Under the pieces are notes generated by a model. That model was given only the letters and a program-made list of their open reading frames with translations, was not told where the DNA came from and did not search any database. A stretch of 64,000 nucleotides of DNA from Rhodocyclaceae bacterium (lineage in GTDB: Bacteria > Pseudomonadota > Gammaproteobacteria > Burkholderiales > Rhodocyclaceae): contig VIKE01000006.1 of the NCBI GenBank assembly GCA_008080565.1, forward strand, positions 41,447 through 105,446. The letters are read 5' to 3'. Within the stretch, counting starts at the first letter, position 1; the number at the start of each line of letters is the position of its first letter. The position numbers were made by a program, and so were the translations under genes. Below, piece after piece: positions 9,949-19,837 of the stretch.

Positions 9949-12900
9949 CGCAGGAGCAGCATCTTGAGGTCGTTTGGCTCGACCGGTTTGACGATGAAAT
10001 CGTTCATGCCCGCCTCGATGCAGCGCTCGCGATCCTCGGCAAAGGCGTTGGCGGTCATCGCGATGATCGGCAGCAGGGTGTGTTTGGGCTCGGCGCGAAT
10101 GCGGCGGGTGGCTTCCAGACCGTCCATTTCCGGCATCTGCATGTCCATCAGGATGAGGTCGTAGTTGCGGCTCTCCAGCAACTCGAGTGCTTCACGACCG
10201 TTTTCTGCGGTGTCGGCCGTGGTGCCGAATTCCTTGATCAGTTCCAGGGCAATTTCGCGGTTGATCGGCTCGTCCTCGACGATCAGCAGATGGCGGCCGG
10301 CCAGCGTTTCCTGAACAGCCTGCAGAGGAAGGCCGGCGTGGGTCGAGGTGAGGGCATCGACCCCCTCGTCGCCGGATTTTAGGCGGGCGGTAAACCAGAA
10401 ACGGGAGCCGCCGCCGGACTGGCTGCTGACACCGACATCGCCGCCCATCAACTGGGCAAGGCGCCGGGTGATGGCCAGGCCGAGGCCGGTACCACCGAAT
10501 TTTCGGGTGGTCGACGCGTCGGCCTGCTCGAAAATGCCGAACAGCCGGGGAATCGATTCCCTGGCGATACCGATTCCGGTGTCTTCGACGTCAAAGTGCA
10601 GCAGGATGTCGCCCTCCGTTTCGGAGACGCGTCGTGCCCGGATGGTGACGCTGCCCTGCTCGGTAAACTTGATGGCATTGGCCGTGTAATTGATCAGGCA
10701 TTGCATGATGCGGGTCGGGTCGCCGATCATGGTCCGCGTGAAAGCATCGGACTCGGTGTGCAGGACCAGGTCCTTTTCTCGGGCGCGTTCGCCAAGTACG
10801 GAAACGACGCGCTTGAGGATGTTTCCGATGTCGACCTTGGTTTCATCAAGCTGCAGTTTGCCGGCCTCGATCTTGGAAATGTCGAGAATGTCGTTGATGA
10901 CCGCGAGCAAATGCTGTGATGCACCGTCGATCTTGTCGAGGCGGTCGACCTGGACCGGCGTCGGATTGTCGCGACGCAGCAGGTGAACCATGCCGAGCAC
11001 GGCATTGAGCGGCGTCCGGATTTCATGGCTCATGTTGGCCAGGAAAGCGCTCTTCGAGCGGCTGGCCGCCTCGGCTGCCTGGCGCGCAATTTCGAGTTGG
11101 GCGGTGCGCTGCCTGACCTCGGCTTCGAGGTTTTCGCGGTGCTTCTCCAGCTCCTGTGCAGTGCGCTGGACTTCGCTGATGTCCGAGAACGAGACGACCG
11201 TCCCGCTGATCTGGCCATCGCGCAGGGTCGGTGTGATGGTCAGGCGAACCGGGAACATTTCGCCATTCTTGCGCCAGAAAACATCATCCATCCGGCGTGT
11301 CTTGCCATCGCGCGCGGTCAGCCGGAGCGGGCACTCCGCCAGCGGATAGATCGAGCCGTCAGCGTGATGGTGGTGGAAGAGGCTGTGAGAGCTTCTGCCC
11401 AGGAGCTCCGCTTCGCTGAAACCGAGCAGGGCAAGGCCGGCCGGATTGATGAAGGAGCAGACGCCATCAAGGTCGGTGCCGAACACGCCCTCGCCCAGCG
11501 TTTCCAGAATCATCCGTTGCCGGGCTTCGCTCTCCATCAAGGCCTGCTCGGCGCTGGCCAGTTCCCGCAGGTCGACGTCAAGGCAGAACATCATCGGGCC
11601 GAGGTCGGCCGTATCAACGACGGTGTGGCTCGAATAGACCTCGACCGGGTGGCCGTCCTTGTGGCGTAGAGTCAGGCGACCGGCCGGGATGCCGGTCTTG
11701 TTGGCGAACATCCATTGCACTGCGCCGCGTACGCCTTCATGCATGGCACTGGGGATGATCAGCTCAAGCAGCGATTTTCCGATCGCTTCCCGGGGGCTGT
11801 ATCCGTACAGCGACTGCGACGCATGGTTCCAGTAGGCGACCGTGCCATCGGCCAGGTAACCCTGGATGGAAAGGGCGTCGACATTCTCGAAAATGGCGCG
11901 AAACCGCGCTTCGGTTGCCGACAGCTCGGACATCGCCAGGGCTGTCCGGGCGCGCTCGGTCTTGAGTCGCCGGTTGGAGCGGGACAGCGTGAAAACAAAG
12001 AAAATCAGGCCGCCGGCGATGGACAAGCCAACAACGCCAATGACCAGGCCGTATTGTTTGACGATGTCGTTGAAGGTAACGCTGGGCGCCGTTTCAAAGG
12101 GAGGCTGGCGCAAACTCCGCAACAGTTCTTCGACCGGACGATAGTCACCGGGAATGGCGAAACCCTGAATTTCAGCGGCGCGGGCAACATCGCCGCCATG
12201 CGGCAAGGTGAGGATGTCGGCGGCGAACTTGCGGGCGAAGTTCTGATCAGCCCACGGCATCGCGGCCAACGCCCACTGCGGATAGAGGCGGGTCGAATGG
12301 GCCAGCGGAAAATCGTCGTCCCGGGCATTGATGACCCGCAGGCGACCGATGTCGAGCTTGTGTTCCCTGGCCATGGCTTCGATCAGGCCGGTGCGGACAA
12401 AGGCGGCATCGACCTGGCCCTCAAGCAGCTGCTGGATGGCCTTGTCCTGAGGCTGGCCGGTTTCGATGATGGTGGCCTCGGTGGCCAGGTCGATGCCGCG
12501 CAGCATCAATTCGTAGGCCTGGGCCTGATAGCTGCCGAGAGAGCCGGTGCTACTCGTGGCGATGCGTTTTCCGGCGAGGTCGGCGAGGTTCTGGATGTTT
12601 TTTTCGTCGTGCCGGGTCAGGACAACGCCGCCGAGCCCGGAAACGGGTTTGCCGCCCTCTGTTTCAATGAGCGAGGCGAGCGGTGACAGCAAGCCTTCAC
12701 GCTGGGTCAGCATGATGTAGTGCCCGGGCTGGGTGAGGACGAAATCGACCCGCTTGTCGCGGATGGCGGATTCGAGTTCCGGGTAGGTCAGGGCAAGGAG
12801 TTCCAGTGGTCTCTCTGGATTGGCCCTGTTGAGATAGTTAATCAGCGGTTGCCAGCGCGCATCTGTCTCGGCTTTGGGGCGGGCGGCGAGGATGGCGAAT

Positions 12901-13070
12901 CTGGCTGCTTTTTTCGTGTTGACCGTGGCACTGGCTGTTGCGTTCTGGGTCTGTGCCGGAGGCTGTTCGTCGGCATTGATTCCCGACAGTCCGAGCAGAA
13001 GGCACAGAGCAACCGTGGCCTTGAAGAGCCGACGGCTGACTGGGGCAGAGCAGTTATCGCGCACAAGCAC
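9933..13070 (-). CDS. Hybrid sensor histidine kinase with PhnD-like periplasmic sensor, two PAS domains and a receiver
   Basis: 1045 residues. Order of domains: signal sequence/first TM (about 10-35); a PhnD-type substrate-binding region (about 55-320, with [20 protein letters not shown] opening and [14 protein letters not shown]); TM (about 343-365); PAS 1 (about 385-500) and PAS 2 (about 515-640). Then come HisKA with the phosphorylatable His in [14 protein letters not shown] (about 690), HATPase with [18 protein letters not shown] and GGTGLGLAI boxes, and a C-terminal receiver ([13 protein letters not shown]). It probably senses a phosphorus-type or other small anion ligand; the ligand is not determinable. 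GTG at 13070 or, better spaced from GGAG, GTG at 13064 is the start. No partner regulator is adjacent. Confidence 0.88.
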   Translation of the reverse strand: MLVRDNCSAPVSRRLFKATVALCLLLGLSGINADEQPPAQTQNATASATVNTKKAARFAILAARPKAETDARWQPLINYLNRANPERPLELLALTYPELESAIRDKRVDFVLTQPGHYIMLTQREGLLSPLASLIETEGGKPVSGLGGVVLTRHDEKNIQNLADLAGKRIATSSTGSLGSYQAQAYELMLRGIDLATEATIIETGQPQDKAIQQLLEGQVDAAFVRTGLIEAMAREHKLDIGRLRVINARDDDFPLAHSTRLYPQWALAAMPWADQNFARKFAADILTLPHGGDVARAAEIQGFAIPGDYRPVEELLRSLRQPPFETAPSVTFNDIVKQYGLVIGVVGLSIAGGLIFFVFTLSRSNRRLKTERARTALAMSELSATEARFRAIFENVDALSIQGYLADGTVAYWNHASQSLYGYSPREAIGKSLLELIIPSAMHEGVRGAVQWMFANKTGIPAGRLTLRHKDGHPVEVYSSHTVVDTADLGPMMFCLDVDLRELASAEQALMESEARQRMILETLGEGVFGTDLDGVCSFINPAGLALLGFSEAELLGRSSHSLFHHHHADGSIYPLAECPLRLTARDGKTRRMDDVFWRKNGEMFPVRLTITPTLRDGQISGTVVSFSDISEVQRTAQELEKHRENLEAEVRQRTAQLEIARQAAEAASRSKSAFLANMSHEIRTPLNAVLGMVHLLRRDNPTPVQVDRLDKIDGASQHLLAVINDILDISKIEAGKLQLDETKVDIGNILKRVVSVLGERAREKDLVLHTESDAFTRTMIGDPTRIMQCLINYTANAIKFTEQGSVTIRARRVSETEGDILLHFDVEDTGIGIARESIPRLFGIFEQADASTTRKFGGTGLGLAITRRLAQLMGGDVGVSSQSGGGSRFWFTARLKSGDEGVDALTSTHAGLPLQAVQETLAGRHLLIVEDEPINREIALELIKEFGTTADTAENGREALELLESRNYDLILMDMQMPEMDGLEATRRIRAEPKHTLLPIIAMTANAFAEDRERCIEAGMNDFIVKPVEPNDLKMLLLRYLAT
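12893..12932 (-). repeat. Dispersed repeat, degenerate copy inside the hybrid kinase gene
   Basis: On the minus strand GCCACGGTCAACACGAAAAA, then AGCAGCCAGATTCGCC: the core matches, the 3' half is diverged. It encodes [12 protein letters not shown] just before the PhnD-like domain. Confidence 0.5.
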
Positions 13071-13164
13071 TCCACTCGGAATTGTCGCTGCAAGGTGCTG
13101 TTATATCAGTATAAGGTGATTTGCTCGATATTTTATTCCAGATGGAATTCCCGGTTGGTCATAT

Positions 13165-14317
13165 CTATCGGTAGAGAAGAAATTTGCGGCTTTCTTCCGT
13201 CCACGCCGCTTCATCGGGGCAGGTCAGGCGATCGAGGTCGTCGACCCGGGTGGCCGGATCATCGACCCATTCGCGCAAGAGCGGTGAGCCATTGATCAGG
13301 TCGATGGCCAGCCGGTCGTGCTCGTACTCGTAGGCGAAGTCACGCCACAGCGGGTAGTCGGGGTAAAGACGGCGGATGGTCTTGAAGGCGAGGGCCTGGA
13401 TGCGCCAGGGCTTGAAGGCGGCGTGGTCGTAGTACGGCCCTTCGCAATGGATCTGGATGCCGTGATTGAGCTGGCCGGCGTGTTTGTGGAAAGTTGGCTC
13501 AAACCAGCATTCGCGCAGCTTGCAGCCGGCCGAATAGTTCGAGCGGGCGGGTCGTGCCACGGCCTTCGGACAGCGTGGCGCCTTCGAGCATGACAGTGCC
13601 GGCGTAGGCGCGGGCCATCCACAGGTTGGGGGCGTTCGGGCTAGGGTTGATCCAGGTTCGTTCGCCGAGCGGCCAGCCGTAGCCGGGGGCGGCATCGGGC
13701 TGCCAGCCGTGCATGGTGACGACGTGGTAATCGACGTCGAGCTTGAGCGTGGCGATGAACCAGTGGCCGAGTTCGCCCATGGTCAGGCCATGGCGCATCG
13801 GCATCGGGCCGGCGCCGACGAAGCTCTCCCAGCCGTCGCGCAGGGTAAGGCCTTCGATGGGGCGGCCGGCTGGGTTGGGGCGGTCGAGTACCCAGACGCT
13901 CTTGCCGTGTTTGGCCGCCGCTTCGAGGACGTAGCGCAGTGTCGTGATGAAGGTGTAGATGCGGCAACCGAGGTCCTGCAGATCGACGAGCAGGACGTCG
14001 AAGGTGTCCATCATGGCCGCGGTCGGCCGGCGCACTTCGCCGTACAGGCTGAAGACCGGGATGCCGAGTTGCGGGTCGAGGAAGTCGGGCGACTCGACCA
14101 TGTTGTCCTGCTTGTCACCGCGCAGACCGTGCTGCGGGCCGAAGGCGGCAGTTATTTTCAGATCGGGCAGGGCGGCCAGGGCGTCGAGCGAATGGGTTAG
14201 ATCAGCGGTGACTGAGGCCGGGTGGGCGAGCAGGGCGACGCGCCGGCCGGCCAGCGGACGGCGCAGGGCAGGCTCGGCGATCAGGCGGTCAATGCCGAAG
14301 AGGACGGTCTGGGTCAT
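13165..14317 (-). pseudogene. NamZ-like (DUF1343) exo-beta-N-acetylmuramidase gene, broken by a deletion/frameshift
   Basis: Two overlapping frames together look like one DUF1343 protein, a family now known to contain the exo-muramidase NamZ (cell-wall recycling). Frame A (14317 to 13499) gives 272 residues through FGPQHGLRGDKQDNM, DLQDLGCRIYT, LDRPNPAGR and SEGRGTTRPLELFG, then stops shortly after. Frame B resumes near 13535 with AGCKLRECWFEPTFHKHAG and runs to 13165. The family normally has roughly 15-20 residues between these blocks, so an out-of-frame deletion near 13525-13540 is the simplest reading; a sequencing error alone would not explain the missing residues. The start overlaps the DOMON gene stop (ATGA). 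Confidence 0.8.
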
Positions 14318-14883
14318 GGCGTATTTCGCTTCAGTGTCAGGGCAAAGCTCTGGCGGACGTGGAAATCGGGCTGGTCAGCGTAATGCGCCAGTGCCCAGTA
14401 GCTCTTGCTGCCGTCTGCCGCTTCGATGACGGCGGTGAGGCCGAGTTGCAGCGTGCTGTCGGGCGGCAGTAGGGCAGCCGGGAGGCTGGCGCGCAGTTCG
14501 AAACCGTCGGCCAGCGGGGTAAAGATCAGTTGGGGCTTCGCGGTGGGAGCGAAGGCCTCGTCACGCTCCCGGTAGCCGGTGAAGCGGTAGGCAGCCCACT
14601 GACCGGAGGGCGAGAAATTGAATTCGCGGTAGCCGGCGCTGTTTTCCATCACGAAGGCTTCGCAGCAGGTGTGCTGCCACAGGCCATCGGCTGGGCTGGG
14701 CGGCTGCGGTGCCGGAAGGCGGAGAGCCGACGGCGGACAGGTGACGCGGTAATCCAGGGTCACGCCACCATCAGCCGCCGTCGCGGCGCTGACTTTTATG
14801 CCGAAGGGCAGCGCAGAGAGGGTGGCCGGGTGGCTGAGCAGGGAGGCAATCGTCGGAGCAGGCAAGGCGGGAGCGAGCGTCAA
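14314..14883 (-). CDS. DOMON-like domain protein
   Basis: A 189-residue beta-rich protein. WQHTCCEAFVMENSAGYREFNFSPSGQWAAYRF is the diagnostic stretch (longest quoted part: ENSAGYREFNFSPSG). In this group a DOMON-like fold, which can bind sugars or haem, is found in proteins of unknown role. No signal peptide is obvious. The only plausible start is TTG at 14883. It lies immediately upstream of, and overlaps by ATGA, the broken NamZ gene, an arrangement that suggests a cell-wall sugar link. Confidence 0.72.
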   Translation of the reverse strand: MTLAPALPAPTIASLLSHPATLSALPFGIKVSAATAADGGVTLDYRVTCPPSALRLPAPQPPSPADGLWQHTCCEAFVMENSAGYREFNFSPSGQWAAYRFTGYRERDEAFAPTAKPQLIFTPLADGFELRASLPAALLPPDSTLQLGLTAVIEAADGSKSYWALAHYADQPDFHVRQSFALTLKRNTP

Positions 14884-14925
14884 AATGGTCGGCAGGCGGT
14901 ACTTTAACTGCTTGTTTCAGAGGAT

Positions 14926-14960
14926 GTTACGGTCAACCGGAAAAAACGGCCAAAATCAAG
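14926..14960 (+). repeat. Dispersed repeat, intergenic copy upstream of trpB2
   Basis: TTACGGTCAACCGGAAAAAA followed by CGGCCAAAATCAAGG. It lies between the divergent DOMON-like gene and trpB2, about 70 bp before the trpB2 start. Confidence 0.8.
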
Positions 14961-15032
14961 GCGCACCCTTGGTCGACGAATGCTTTTGGAGTAAGTTACC
15001 GGCTTTCAGAAAACACTTTCCGGGAGAGAAAA

Positions 15033-16397
15033 GTGACGCCGCTGCGTATCAACCTAGAACAAGAAGACATTCCGACTCACTGGTACAACGTGGTTGCCGA
15101 CATGGTTAATCCACCGGCGCCGCCGCTCGGTCCCGATGGCAACCCGGTGCCGCCGGAAGCGATGGGCGCGATATTCCCCGGCCCGATTCTCGAACAGGAA
15201 ATGTCGGCCGAGCGCTGGATCGCCATTCCCGAAGAGGTCCGCCAGATCTACGCGCTTTGGCGCCCGGCACCGCTCTGCCGTGCCCTGCGTCTCGAACAGG
15301 CGCTCGGCACGCCAGCCAAGATTTTCTACAAGTACGAAGGTGTCTCGCCGGCCGGTTCGCACAAGCCGAACTCGGCCGTGCCGCAAGCCTATTTCAACAA
15401 GATCGCCGGCACCAAGCGGCTGACCACTGAAACCGGCGCTGGCCAGTGGGGCTCGTCGATTGCCTTCGCCGGCCAGATGTTCGGCCTGCCGGTGCGCGTC
15501 TTCATGGTCAAGGTCAGCTACGAGCAGAAGCCTTTCCGCCGTTCGATGATGCAGACCTGGGGCGCCGAAGTCTTCGCCAGCCCGAGCAACCTGACCAACG
15601 CCGGCCGCGCCGCGCTGGCTGCAGACCCCGACAACCAGGGCTCGCTCGGCCTGGCCATTTCGGAAGCGGTCGAGGAAGCCGCGGCTGATCCCGGCACCTG
15701 CTACACGCTCGGTTCGGTCCTCAACCACGTGTTGTTGCACCAGTCGGTCATCGGCCTCGAAGCCAAGAAGCAGTTCGACAAAATCGGCCTGTATCCGGAC
15801 GTGATTTTCGGGCCTTGCGGCGGTGGCTCCAGCTTCGGCGGCATCGCCTTCCCCTTCCTCGCCGACAAGGCAGCCGGCGACAAGCGCGCCACCAACCTGC
15901 GTTGCGTCGCCGTCGAGCCGACCTCCTGCCCGACACTGACCAAGGGCCACTACGCCTACGACTATGGCGACGTGTCCGGCTACACGCCGATCATGAAAAT
16001 GTACACGCTCGGCCATGACTTCATGCCCCCCGGCATCCATGCCGGCGGCCTGCGCTACCACGGCGATTCGCCGCTCGTTTCACAACTGCTCCACGAAGGA
16101 CAGATCGAGGCGCTGGCCGTACCGCAGGTGGCGACCTTCGAGGCTGGCGTGCAGTTCGCCCGGGCCGAGGGCATCATTCCGGCGCCCGAATCCTGCCACG
16201 CCATCCGCGCCGCCATCGACGAAGCGCTCAAGTGCAAGATCACCGGCGAGGCCAAGACCATCCTGTTCAGCCTGACCGGCCACGGCCACTTCGACATGGC
16301 GTCCTACGACAAATTCTTCTCCGGCAAGCTTGAGGACTACGACTACCCGGAAGCGGCTATCGCCGAATCGCTCAAACATTTACCCAAGGTAGGCTGA
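15033..16397 (+). CDS. trpB2: TrpB2-type tryptophan synthase beta-like protein
   Basis: PLP enzyme of the TrpB2 branch, which can condense indole and serine without a TrpA partner. The 454-residue length and N-terminal extension before the catalytic core (RPAPLCRALRLEQAL) are typical of TrpB2 rather than TrpB1. The PLP lysine lies in EGVSPAGSHKPNSA (about 107-120), followed by TTETGAGQWGSS and the phosphate-binding GPCGGGSSFGG. GTG start preceded by GGGAGAGAAAA. No trpA or other trp genes are nearby; it heads a unit with a SPOR protein, coaE, zapD and yacG. Confidence 0.92.
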   Translation: MTPLRINLEQEDIPTHWYNVVADMVNPPAPPLGPDGNPVPPEAMGAIFPGPILEQEMSAERWIAIPEEVRQIYALWRPAPLCRALRLEQALGTPAKIFYKYEGVSPAGSHKPNSAVPQAYFNKIAGTKRLTTETGAGQWGSSIAFAGQMFGLPVRVFMVKVSYEQKPFRRSMMQTWGAEVFASPSNLTNAGRAALAADPDNQGSLGLAISEAVEEAAADPGTCYTLGSVLNHVLLHQSVIGLEAKKQFDKIGLYPDVIFGPCGGGSSFGGIAFPFLADKAAGDKRATNLRCVAVEPTSCPTLTKGHYAYDYGDVSGYTPIMKMYTLGHDFMPPGIHAGGLRYHGDSPLVSQLLHEGQIEALAVPQVATFEAGVQFARAEGIIPAPESCHAIRAAIDEALKCKITGEAKTILFSLTGHGHFDMASYDKFFSGKLEDYDYPEAAIAESLKHLPKVG

Positions 16398-16401
16398 GCC
16401 C

Positions 16402-17175
16402 GTGAAAGCGCTTGTCTTCCTGCTCGTTCTCGCCAACCTGCTGTTCTACGCCTTCAGCGAAGGTTACTTCGGGCGGCCGGACAATCCGGACGCTGGCCGT
16501 GTCGACCAGCAGATCCTGCCCGAGCGCATGCGCATCGTCTCGCGCGGCGAGGCGCCGGGGGGGGCGCTCGTAAAACCCGAGGCGGTCGCTCCGGCTGTTG
16601 CCCCGGCGACCGAAGCGCCGGCGCCGGGAAGTGCCGAAGGAGGCTCGCCGGCAAAAACTGAGCCGGCCCCGGAAACCAAGGTGGAGCAGCCTGGCGTGGC
16701 CGAAGTGGCCGACAAACCTCCGGTCTGCCTGACCTGGCGCCCCTTGCCGCTGGCCGATGCCGACCGTCTGTCAGCACTGTTGGCCAAGCGTTTTGGCGAT
16801 TACAAGGTAACCCGGAAAGTGGTTGCCTCGGAAGGCAATGGCTGGTGGGTGTTCATTCCGCCGCAGCCCAACAAGGCCGAAGCAGAAAGAAAATCGACGG
16901 AATTGCGCGAACTTGGCGTGACGGAGTTCTTCATCGTGCAGGATGAGCTGAATCGCAACGCCATTTCGCTCGGCGTGTTCTCCTCCGAAAAAGGCGGGCA
17001 GGACAAATTGGCCGAGTTGAAGACCAAGGGTGTCCGCTCGGCGCAGGTTGCGCCGCGTCCGGGCAAGGACAGCCTGGTTACGTTGCAGGCGCGCGGGCCG
17101 GTTGGCGACAAGGTCGAACTGATCGGCGCTGTTGGTCGCCTTCTGCCCAAGGCCGACACGCTGGCCTGCAAATGA
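16402..17175 (+). CDS. SPOR-domain membrane protein
   Basis: A 257-residue protein with an N-terminal TM anchor (ALVFLLVLANLLFYAF), a low-complexity Pro/Ala/Glu linker (about 45-105) and a C-terminal domain. That domain has two half-repeats, GWWVFIPPQPNKAEAERKS and AISLGVFSSEKGGQDKL, the pattern of a SPOR domain, which binds denuded septal peptidoglycan. GTG start, 4 bp after trpB2. The stop overlaps coaE (ATGA). Neighbouring zapD also acts in division, but a direct link is inference. Confidence 0.78.
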   Translation: MKALVFLLVLANLLFYAFSEGYFGRPDNPDAGRVDQQILPERMRIVSRGEAPGGALVKPEAVAPAVAPATEAPAPGSAEGGSPAKTEPAPETKVEQPGVAEVADKPPVCLTWRPLPLADADRLSALLAKRFGDYKVTRKVVASEGNGWWVFIPPQPNKAEAERKSTELRELGVTEFFIVQDELNRNAISLGVFSSEKGGQDKLAELKTKGVRSAQVAPRPGKDSLVTLQARGPVGDKVELIGAVGRLLPKADTLACK

Positions 17176-17795
17176 GCCAGTATGTCGTCGGCCTGACCGG
17201 CGGGATCGGCAGCGGAAAAAGCACCGTCGCCGACCTGTTCGTCGAGCAAGGGGCGGGGTTGGTCGATACCGATGCGATTGCCCGCGACCTGACCCTGGCC
17301 GGCGGCGCAGCGATGCCGGCATTGACGGCTGAATTCGGGCCGGAAATCCTGGCCGCTGATGGCGCGCTCGACCGGGTGGCGATGCGCCGACTGGCCTTCG
17401 CCGATCGATCGGCGAGAGGCCGGCTTGAAGGCATCCTGCATCCGCTGATCCGCCGGATATCAGCCGAACGCTGCCAGGCGGCGACCGAACCCTACGTTAT
17501 CCTCGCCGTGCCGTTGCTGGTCGAATCGGGAAATTACCGCGAACGCTGCGACCGGATCGTCGTCGTCGATTGCCCGGAAAGTCTGCAAATTGAGCGTGTG
17601 ATGGCGCGGAACGGGCTCTCAGCAGAGGAGGTCAAAGCGATCATGGCGGCGCAGGCAACACGACAACAAAGGTTGGCCGTCGCCGACGATGTTGTGGTCA
17701 ATGATGCTGATCGGATAAAAATTGTCGAACAGGTCAAAATGCACCATGCAAAATATCTAGCACTTTTGGCCGAAAAACTTAAAGCAAGCTGTTGA
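17172..17795 (+). CDS. coaE: Dephospho-CoA kinase
   Basis: Last step of CoA synthesis, phosphorylating the 3'-OH of dephospho-CoA. 207 residues with P-loop GGIGSGKST (10-18), DTDAIARDL (substrate acid motif, about 34-42), VPLLVESG (about 115-122) and a lid region with RNGLSAEEVKAIMAAQ. It is followed at 60 bp by zapD, the usual coaE-zapD-yacG cluster of betaproteobacteria. Confidence 0.96.
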   Translation: MSQYVVGLTGGIGSGKSTVADLFVEQGAGLVDTDAIARDLTLAGGAAMPALTAEFGPEILAADGALDRVAMRRLAFADRSARGRLEGILHPLIRRISAERCQAATEPYVILAVPLLVESGNYRERCDRIVVVDCPESLQIERVMARNGLSAEEVKAIMAAQATRQQRLAVADDVVVNDADRIKIVEQVKMHHAKYLALLAEKLKASC

Positions 17796-17855
17796 GATTT
17801 GAATGCAAATGGCTCAGAATAAACAAAATTTTCCGTTTTCTCGGACACCGGCCGC

Positions 17856-18614
17856 GTGATCACCTACGAATACCCGTTTAATGAACGCATCCGCACGCTG
17901 CTGCGTCTGGAAGATTTGTTCGAAAAAACGGCGTATTTCGCCCAGGAAGAAGGCGCTCTCGAGCACCACGCGGCGCTGCTTTCGCTGTTCGAAATCCTTG
18001 AGGTGGCCGGTCGCGCCGACCTCAAGATGGACCTGATCCAGGAACTCGAACGGCAACGTCAAACGCTGCTCGCTTTTCGCAACAACCCCGAAATTTCCGA
18101 AGAAGCACTGTCCGGGGCCCTCTACGAAATCGAGCAGTCGTCGGCCGCGCTGCTTGGTATGACCGGCAAGATCGGCCAATACCTGCGTGAAAACGACTGG
18201 CTGATGGGCATCAAGAGCCGGGCCGCCATTCCCGGCGGCGTCTGCGAATTCGATCTGCCGTCCTACCACTGGTGGCTGCACCGCCCGGCCGATGTCCGGC
18301 GCAGTGCGCTGGAGGGATGGACCAAGCCGATGCTGCCGCTGCGCGATGCGGCGGCCATCGTTCTGCGCCTGCTCCGCTCGAGCGGGCGGCCGAAAAGCTA
18401 CTCGGCGACCAATGGCCAGTTTCAGCTCAATCTCGGCGGGTCCGCCGCGCAGATGGTGCGCGTCACGGTCAGCGTCGACGAGCAGGCGATTCCCGAAGTC
18501 AGCGCCAACAAATATTTCCTGAACATCCGTTTCACCAAGCCGCCGGCCGGTGAACTCAAGTCGCGTAGCTGCGAACGCGACGTTCCCTTCGACCTGACCT
18601 TCTGTAACCTGTAA
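17856..18614 (+). CDS. zapD: Cell division protein ZapD
   Basis: FtsZ-bundling factor that stabilises the Z ring. The 252-residue protein starts with [20 protein letters not shown], the diagnostic ZapD N terminus, followed by an all-helical domain and the C-terminal beta domain with [12 protein letters not shown]. The start is GTG with a poor ribosome site. The stop TAA and the yacG ATG overlap (TAATG). Confidence 0.95.
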   Translation: MITYEYPFNERIRTLLRLEDLFEKTAYFAQEEGALEHHAALLSLFEILEVAGRADLKMDLIQELERQRQTLLAFRNNPEISEEALSGALYEIEQSSAALLGMTGKIGQYLRENDWLMGIKSRAAIPGGVCEFDLPSYHWWLHRPADVRRSALEGWTKPMLPLRDAAAIVLRLLRSSGRPKSYSATNGQFQLNLGGSAAQMVRVTVSVDEQAIPEVSANKYFLNIRFTKPPAGELKSRSCERDVPFDLTFCNL

Positions 18615-18820
18615 TGGCTGTGCGCAAGGTTCGCTGTCCGCAATGCGGCGAAGACGCCATCTGGGCCCCCGAAAATCCGTGGCGCCCGTTCTGTTCCGAA
18701 CGTTGCAAACAGATTGATCTCGGTTGCTGGGCCAGCGATTCCTATCGCATCGGCGGCGCGGTCAGCGATGAAGAGGCCGGGACGCCAGGTCTCGACTTTC
18801 CGGATCAGCCGACGCGCTGA
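18614..18820 (+). CDS. yacG: DNA gyrase inhibitor YacG, zinc protein
   Basis: 68 residues with CPQC (9-12) and a second pair [17 protein letters not shown], the YacG zinc ribbon signature. In E. coli the protein binds GyrB and blocks DNA binding. Overlaps the zapD stop by one base. Last gene of the trpB2-yacG unit. Confidence 0.95.
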   Translation: MAVRKVRCPQCGEDAIWAPENPWRPFCSERCKQIDLGCWASDSYRIGGAVSDEEAGTPGLDFPDQPTR

Positions 18821-18838
18821 TTGCGGCCATCCGGCGAC

Positions 18839-18878
18839 TTCCACGGTCAACCGGAATTTTTGCCCAAAATTGAAATCC
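18839..18878 (+). repeat. Dispersed repeat, intergenic copy between yacG and the Nudix gene
   Basis: TTCCACGGTCAACCGGAA, then TTTTTGCCCAAAATTGAAATC. It occupies most of the 72-bp convergent gap. No other terminator is visible there. Confidence 0.85.
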
Positions 18879-18892
18879 CCTGACGGCGCAGC

Positions 18893-19837
18893 CTACCATC
18901 CGCGCATCAGAGCAATGCCGTGGGCGCCGTGCTCCTGCGCTTTCGCCAGCATCTCCGGCTTCATGCCGCCCAGCGCCAGCACCGGCAGCGTGTTGCCGGC
19001 CACCTGTCTGGCAAATTCCGGCCAGCCGAGACCCGATGTTTCGGGATGGCTGGGCGTTGCCAGCACCGGGCTGAGCAGCGCGTAGTCGAGGCCGAGTTCC
19101 CCGGCGCGGGCAACTTCCGGCGCCGTGTGGCAGGAGGCGCCGACCCACGTGAAATCGGGGCGCTGTGTGCAGGCGGCCAGCTTGATCGACGACAGATGGA
19201 TGCCGTCGGCGCCGACCTGGCGGGCGATGTCTTCGTCGTCATTGATGACGACCAGCGCGCCATGGTCGTGCGCCAGCCGGCAGACGGCTTCGGCCAGCCA
19301 CAGACGCTGCGCGCGAGGCCAGCCCTTGTCGCGCACCTGGATCAGCCGCAGCCCGGCCTTGAGCGCCTCTTCCAGCCGTTCCAGCTGGCGTTCCGTGCCC
19401 TCGGCCTCGGCGTTGGTGATTGCCATCGTGGTCGGCAGCGACAGGGCTTTGAGGATCGGATCGTTGGCCGGCAGGATGGGGGTGACGGTGGCTGCTTCGC
19501 CCGTCCGCTGCCATTCGACGGCTGAGTGCTCGAGCGGCGCCGTGATGCCGATTTCGCCGTCCCACGCCGTGACCCGCCAGAAATTCAGGCGCACGGTGGC
19601 GTGCGGGTAGGTGAATTGCCGGGTCAGCCACGGCGAGCAGGCGGTGACGGTGATGCCGAGTTCTTCCTGCAATTCGCGGATGAGCGCGTCGCGGACGCTC
19701 TCGCCGGGCTCGACCTTGCCGCCGGGGAATTCCCAGTAGCCAGCGTAAACCTTGTCCTCAGGGCGCTGGGCGAGCAGGAATTCGCGGCCGTCGGCGCGCA
19801 GCATGACGGCGGCCGCGACCTCGACGATCTTGCTCAC
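18893..19837 (-). CDS. Nudix hydrolase fused to a ThiE-like domain
   Basis: 314 residues. The N-terminal 130 form a MutT-type Nudix domain: box from GGKVEPGES to REL.EEL (39-61) after LLAQRPEDKVYAGYWEFPGG, as in 8-oxo-dGTPases. The C-terminal half resembles thiamine phosphate synthase: LIQVRDKG, VVINDDEDIARQVGADGIHL, GASCHTAPEVARA, LSPVLATPSHP, ALGGM. The fusion is common in betaproteobacteria; whether the ThiE part is active is unclear. Stop codon next to a dispersed repeat; its start overlaps the DUF815 gene (ATGA). Confidence 0.9.
   Translation of the reverse strand: MSKIVEVAAAVMLRADGREFLLAQRPEDKVYAGYWEFPGGKVEPGESVRDALIRELQEELGITVTACSPWLTRQFTYPHATVRLNFWRVTAWDGEIGITAPLEHSAVEWQRTGEAATVTPILPANDPILKALSLPTTMAITNAEAEGTERQLERLEEALKAGLRLIQVRDKGWPRAQRLWLAEAVCRLAHDHGALVVINDDEDIARQVGADGIHLSSIKLAACTQRPDFTWVGASCHTAPEVARAGELGLDYALLSPVLATPSHPETSGLGWPEFARQVAGNTLPVLALGGMKPEMLAKAQEHGAHGIALMRGW

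Noticed and set aside
13165..13695. Frame B of the DUF1343 region as an independent gene
   Set aside because: Its first third is out-of-frame sequence of the same gene; only the part after about 13535 carries homology.
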